From Chloroflexota bacterium (GTDB lineage: Bacteria > Chloroflexota > Anaerolineae > CG2-30-64-16): a stretch of DNA of 6,305 nucleotides. The stretch is taken from contig JAKPQT010000006.1 of the NCBI GenBank assembly GCA_029555885.1, forward strand, positions 1 through 6,305. Direction: 5' to 3'. The position numbers were made by a program, and so were the translations under genes. The stretch's first letter is position 1, and the number at the start of each line of letters is the position of its first letter. Under the pieces are notes generated by a model that was not told the DNA's origin, ran no database searches, and worked only from the letters and a program-made list of their open reading frames with translations. Positions 1 to 6,305 of this stretch are shown here, one piece after another.

Positions 1-3513
<3,513 letters not shown>

Positions 3514-3517
<4 letters not shown>

Positions 3518-3535
3518 GCTTCACGCGCCTTTCCT
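3514..3535 (-). promoter_or_regulatory. Coupled stop/start (ATGA) with Shine-Dalgarno-like site
   Basis: On the minus strand AGGAAAGG (3535-3528) is followed by ten bases and then ATGA (3517-3514). Here the ATG starts the second NRPS gene and the TGA ends the first. The overlap supports one transcript and translational coupling, which would keep the two subunits at similar levels. The site also decides the start codon of the downstream gene. Confidence 0.8.
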
Positions 3536-6305
3536 GCAGCCGCTGCCTTCTTGGTAGCCAACAGCGCGCGCACCTGCTCAGGCGACATATCTTTGACCTG
3601 CTTCAACGTCGCAGTGACTCTCGCGGCCTCTGCGCCCGTTACGGTGGCCTGGGCCTGCACCACCACCTCAGCAAGCGCGGCCACCGTGGGTTTCTCGAAG
3701 AGCGCCTTCAGGGGCACCTCGACCTTGAGCTCATCGCGGATACGGGAGATGAGCTGCGTGGCGAGCAGCGAGTGGCCGCCGAGTTCGAAGAAGCTGTCCT
3801 CGACGCCGACGCGCGGGAGTTTGAGCAACTCGGCGGCCAGGCGGGCCAGCGTCTCCTCAACAGGCGTACGGGGGGCGATGTATGCGGCTGAGGTGCGCTC
3901 GGCGGCCTCGGGCGGTGGCAGGGCGGCCAGCGCACGGCGGTCGACCTTGCCGCTGGGCGTGATCGGGAATGCGTCCAGCAGCGTGAACGTGCCCGGCACC
4001 ATATGCTCCGGCAGCCGGCGCCGTAGATGGTCACGTAGATCGGCGGGCGTGGCTGCCGCGCCCGCCGCGAGGACGATGTAGCCGGCCAGCGTGTCGCCCC
4101 GTGCGATTACCACGGCATTGCGCACCGCGGGGTGCTCATGCAGCACCGCTTCGATCTCGCCCAGTTCGATGCGGAACCCGCGCACCTTCACCTGGTCGTC
4201 GATCCGGCCCAGGAACTCGACCACGCCGCCGGGCAGCCAGCGGGCCAGGTCGCCGGTGCGGTAGAGACGGGTTGAAGGTTGGAAGGTTGCAGGTTGCAGG
4301 TTGTGCGCAGCCCTGCTTCGTCCGAGTTGTCCCTGGGCCAGGACGTCCGCTTCAACCTGCAACCTGGAACCTGCAACCGTCAGAAACGGGTTTGGTACGA
4401 AGCGTTCGGCAGTCAGCTCCGGCCGGTTGAGATAGCTGGCCGCCAGTCCGGCGCCGCCGATGAGGAGTTCGCCGGGGACGCCGATGGGCTGGGGCTGCAT
4501 GTGCGCGTCCACGATGTAGAGCTGGAAGTTGGCGATGGGGCCGCCGATGGGCGGGCCGCCGAAGGGCCACACGATCCGGGGGTCACACTGGAACATGGAC
4601 GCGCAGACGGTGGTTTCGGTCGGGCCGTACGCATTGAAGAAGCGGCGTCCTTCGACTGCGTCCGCAGTGTGCTGCGGACTCCGCTCAGGATGCCCTTCGA
4701 CTGCGTCCGCCTCAGCCAAGCCTTGCTTGGCCGGCGGCCTCTGCTCAGCATGCCCGCCGGCCCACCTGGCTATCAGCTCGTTGGTGCAGCGCTCGCCTGC
4801 CGTGATGACGGTCTCCAGGTCGGGCAGGTCGTCCGGCTCCAACACGGCCAGCAGCGAGGGCGGCAGCGTCACGGTGGTAATCCGGGCGGCCCGCAGCAGC
4901 TTGACCAGCTCCGTCCCGGAGGCGATGGTGTCCTGCCGCGCCAGGACCAGGGTGGCGCCGTTGCGCAGCGCCATCACAGTTTCCCAGACCGACGCGTCGA
5001 AAGAGAACGGTGCGAACTGGAGTACGCGCTTGCCCGGACGGATGTCGAAGGCGCGGCCTTGCACGTCAGCCAGGTTGCACAGCCCGCGGTGGCTCAGCAG
5101 TGCGCCCTTGGGCCGGCCGGTAGAGCCGGAAGTGTAGATGACGTAGGCGAGCGAGGCTGGAAATTGGAAGCTGGAAGCTGGTAGGCTCGATGTGGGCTGG
5201 CGCGCGATAGTGGTCCAGTCGGCATCCAACCGGATTAGGGTGCGTTGCCGCCCTGCGCTCTCAGGTTCCAGTTTCCAGTTTGCAGCCTCTAGCTTCCAGC
5301 TTCCAGCTTCCAGTCTCGGGCTTCCAGCTTCTAGCTTCCAGTTTCCAGCTTCTACCAGCCGCGCCTGGGTCAGCAGCACGGGTATGCCGGAGTCCTCCAC
5401 CATGAACGCGAGGCGCTCGGGGGGATAGTTTGGGTCCAGAGGCAGGTAGGCTGCGCCGGCCTTCAGGATGCCCAGGATGCCCACGATCATGTCCAGCGAG
5501 CGTTCTACGCTGATGCCGGCCAGCGTGCCGGGACCGACGCCCAGGTTGCGCAGGTAATGAGCGAGCTGGTTGGCGCGCTCGTTGAGCTGCCTGTAGGTCA
5601 GCGCGGCGGCTGCCTCCCCCCGTTGGTAGGCCGCCAGGTCACCGATGAATTCGACAGCGACCGCGTCAGGCTGGGCCGAGACCTGGGCCTCGATCAGCGC
5701 GTGGATGGTGGTGTCGTCCGGGAACGGGACGGCTGTGTCGTTCCAGGTCTCCAGCATCATGCGGCGCTCGGCCTCCGACAGGAGCGGGAGGACGGCAACC
5801 GGCTGCTCAGGCGCGGCGATGGCTGCCGCGAGCAGGGTCCGCAGGTGGCCGGCCATGCGCTCGATGGTCTGCCGGTCGAACAGGTCGCTGTTGTACTCCC
5901 ACGCGGCCGTGATGCCGGCCTGTGTCTCGGTCATCATCAGCAACATGTCGAATCCGGCGATGCCTTTGTCGATCTCGACGGGCGATATCCGGAGCCCCGG
6001 CAGCTCGCGCGTCTCGAAGGGCACGTTCTGGAGGGAAAACGCGGCCTGGAAGAGCGGGGTGTGGCTGAGGTCGCGTTCGGGTTGCAGCGCATCCACCAGC
6101 GCCTCGAAAGGCACATCCTGGTGCGCGTACGCGCCGAGCGCAGTCTCGCGCACGCGCCGCACCAGCTCGCGGAACGTGAGCGGCTGGTTCTCCGCCGGGG
6201 GATCGAACCGGGTGCGGAAGACCAGCGTGTTGACGAAGAAGCCGATCAGCGGCTCCAGTTCGGCCCGCGTCCGGTTGGCGATGGCCGAGCCGACGGCGAT
6301 GTCCG
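3514..6305 (-). CDS. Non-ribosomal peptide synthetase, partial C-A-PCP module, predicted Phe-activating (5' end outside window)
   Basis: This is the C-terminal part of an NRPS subunit that adds one amino acid, probably phenylalanine, to a peptide built on carrier proteins in the cytoplasm. The frame is open from the right edge; 929 residues are visible, numbered here from the first full codon at 6303. Residues 1-145 are the end of a C domain (C5 IGFFVNT at 20-26, then HQDVPFE and RDLSHTP). Residues 205-790 are an A domain: LTYRQL at 235, YTSGSTG at 390-396, FDASVWE at 435-441, NAYGPTE at 557-563, YRTGD at 681 and PSGKVDRR with catalytic Lys786. Residues 810-880 are a PCP with LGGHSLL, phosphopantetheine Ser845. 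A charged tail of about 45 residues follows ([10 protein letters not shown]), possibly a docking helix. The A domain carries three in-frame inserts. A GTG at 6162 is not the start, because homology continues upstream of it. The stop overlaps the next gene's ATG. Family assignment is certain; the substrate is inferred. Confidence 0.96.
3664..3876 (-). other. Peptidyl carrier protein domain of the first subunit
   Basis: This four-helix carrier domain has the motif [17 protein letters not shown]. Ser845 (codon 3771-3769) is the expected site of the 4'-phosphopantetheine arm. It is the last domain of its subunit, so the chain must be handed to the C domain of the next polypeptide in trans. Confidence 0.92.
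4267..4383 (-). repeat. A6-A7 insert of adenylation domain 1: GGTTGCA heptamer arms around a decayed palindrome
   Basis: Plus-strand 4270-4305 holds GGTTGAA, an 8-bp GGTTGGAA, two GGTTGCA and a partial unit. The exact reverse complement of GGTTGCAGGTT occurs twice on the other side (4354-4364 and 4368-4378). The core keeps AGCCCTGCTTCG (4309-4320), shared with the other module, but its outer stem no longer pairs perfectly. The coding strand reads [11 protein letters not shown] before YRTGD. The insert is again exactly 39 residues, and by hand count 20 of the 39 match the other module. Confidence 0.88.
4660..4679. repeat. Perfect hairpin, 8-bp stem, 4-nt loop
   Basis: GTCCGCAG (4660-4667) pairs with CTGCGGAC (4672-4679) across the loop TGTG. 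It lies in the A4-A5 insert. Confidence 0.9.
4715..4731. repeat. Perfect hairpin, 7-bp stem, 3-nt loop
   Basis: GCCAAGC (4715-4721) pairs with GCTTGGC (4725-4731) across the loop CTT. It lies in the A4-A5 insert and slightly overlaps the next stem. Confidence 0.9.
4729..4762. repeat. Inverted repeat, 9-bp arms, 16-nt spacer
   Basis: GGCCGGCGG (4729-4737) pairs with CCGCCGGCC (4754-4762). It forms the left boundary of the A4-A5 insert as read on the coding strand. Confidence 0.8.
5152..5364 (-). repeat. A2-A3 insert of adenylation domain 1: GGAAGCT heptamer arms in opposite orientations
   Basis: Plus-strand 5263-5353 is thirteen consecutive 7-bp units around AGCTTCC with no phase break. Units of the inverted form (GGAAATT, GGAAGCT, GGAAGCT) lie at 5159-5179. 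The linker between the arms ([15 protein letters not shown]) almost matches that of the other module. The coding strand reads [21 protein letters not shown] and then, after the linker, [11 protein letters not shown]. The insert spans 71 residues between TQ and LAYVIY, against 70 in the other module. Confidence 0.9.

Larger units (their letters stand above)
4648..4758 (-). repeat. A4-A5 insert of adenylation domain 1: direct repeats and hairpins, in frame
   Basis: About 35 extra residues lie between ELIARWA and [11 protein letters not shown]. The insert contains a 17-bp direct repeat (CCTTCGACTGCGTCCGC at 4649-4665 and 4694-4710, 45 bp apart, coding for DAVEG twice). It also has two near-copies of GCTCAGGATGCCC (4683-4695 and 4743-4755, one mismatch, 60 bp apart) and three perfect hairpins. 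Words like CTTCGACTGCG and GCTCAGGATG resemble short interspersed palindromic repeats seen in many environmental bacterial genomes; that link is from memory. The second module has no insert here. Confidence 0.85.
3934..5691 (-). other. Adenylation domain 1, Phe-type specificity code
   Basis: This domain activates an amino acid as its AMP ester and loads it onto the PCP. Aligning it by eye to GrsA PheA gives these pocket residues: Asp436, Ala437, Trp440, Thr479, Ile500, Ala502, Ala558, Val566, Cys567 and Lys786, i.e. DAWTIAAVCK. The GrsA phenylalanine code is DAWTIAAICK, so only one conservative Ile/Val change separates them. Phenylalanine is the best call, with another aromatic residue the main alternative. 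All catalytic motifs (A3, A5, A7, A8, A10) are present, so the domain is probably active despite the inserts at A2-A3, A4-A5 and A6-A7. Confidence 0.85.

Noticed and set aside
4279..5184. A 301-codon open frame on the plus strand.
   Set aside because: It is antisense to the A domain of the first NRPS gene, has no domain, and starts inside a repeat arm that has no stops in any frame.
5263..5353. A CRISPR array.
   Set aside because: The units are 7 bp with no spacers and lie inside a coding domain.
6160..6162. GTG at 6162 as the start of the first NRPS gene.
   Set aside because: The frame continues upstream with clear C-domain motifs ([18 protein letters not shown]), so this codon is an internal Val and the gene starts outside the window.

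Overview
The window is a slice of a non-ribosomal peptide synthetase (NRPS) locus, and everything coding in it is on the minus strand. The DNA is GC-rich with a strong third-position GC bias. No gene here fixes the taxonomy. The one organism clue is the set of 7-bp repeats and small palindromes carried in frame inside the adenylation domains. From memory, that habit fits Chloroflexota (Anaerolineae-like) genomes better than actinomycetes or myxobacteria; this is inference with low to moderate confidence.

Reading in the direction of transcription (high to low coordinates), the first gene enters at the right edge (6305) already inside a condensation (C) domain. It continues through an adenylation (A) domain and a peptidyl carrier protein (PCP) and stops at 3514. 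Its stop codon overlaps the start of the second gene in an ATGA (3517-3514). The second gene encodes a complete C-A-PCP module and leaves the window at position 1, just after the PCP. The two proteins are therefore consecutive, translationally coupled subunits of one assembly line. No epimerase, methyltransferase, thioesterase or MbtH-like gene is present in the window. The first A domain has a pocket code almost identical to that of gramicidin synthetase GrsA and should activate phenylalanine. The second has an unusual pocket that I cannot assign.

The most interesting content is inside the A domains. Both carry two low-complexity inserts at the same two places: between core motifs A2 and A3 (arms of a GGAAGCT heptanucleotide in opposite orientations) and between A6 and A7 (arms of a GGTTGCA heptanucleotide around a small palindrome). 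The Phe module has a third insert between A4 and A5, built from 17-bp direct repeats and perfect hairpins. All inserts keep the reading frame. The two shared inserts bracket the A3-A6 segment that determines substrate choice, which suggests, but does not prove, a role in swapping specificity segments between modules. There is no non-coding stretch over a few bases in the window, and I see no promoter, terminator or RNA gene.
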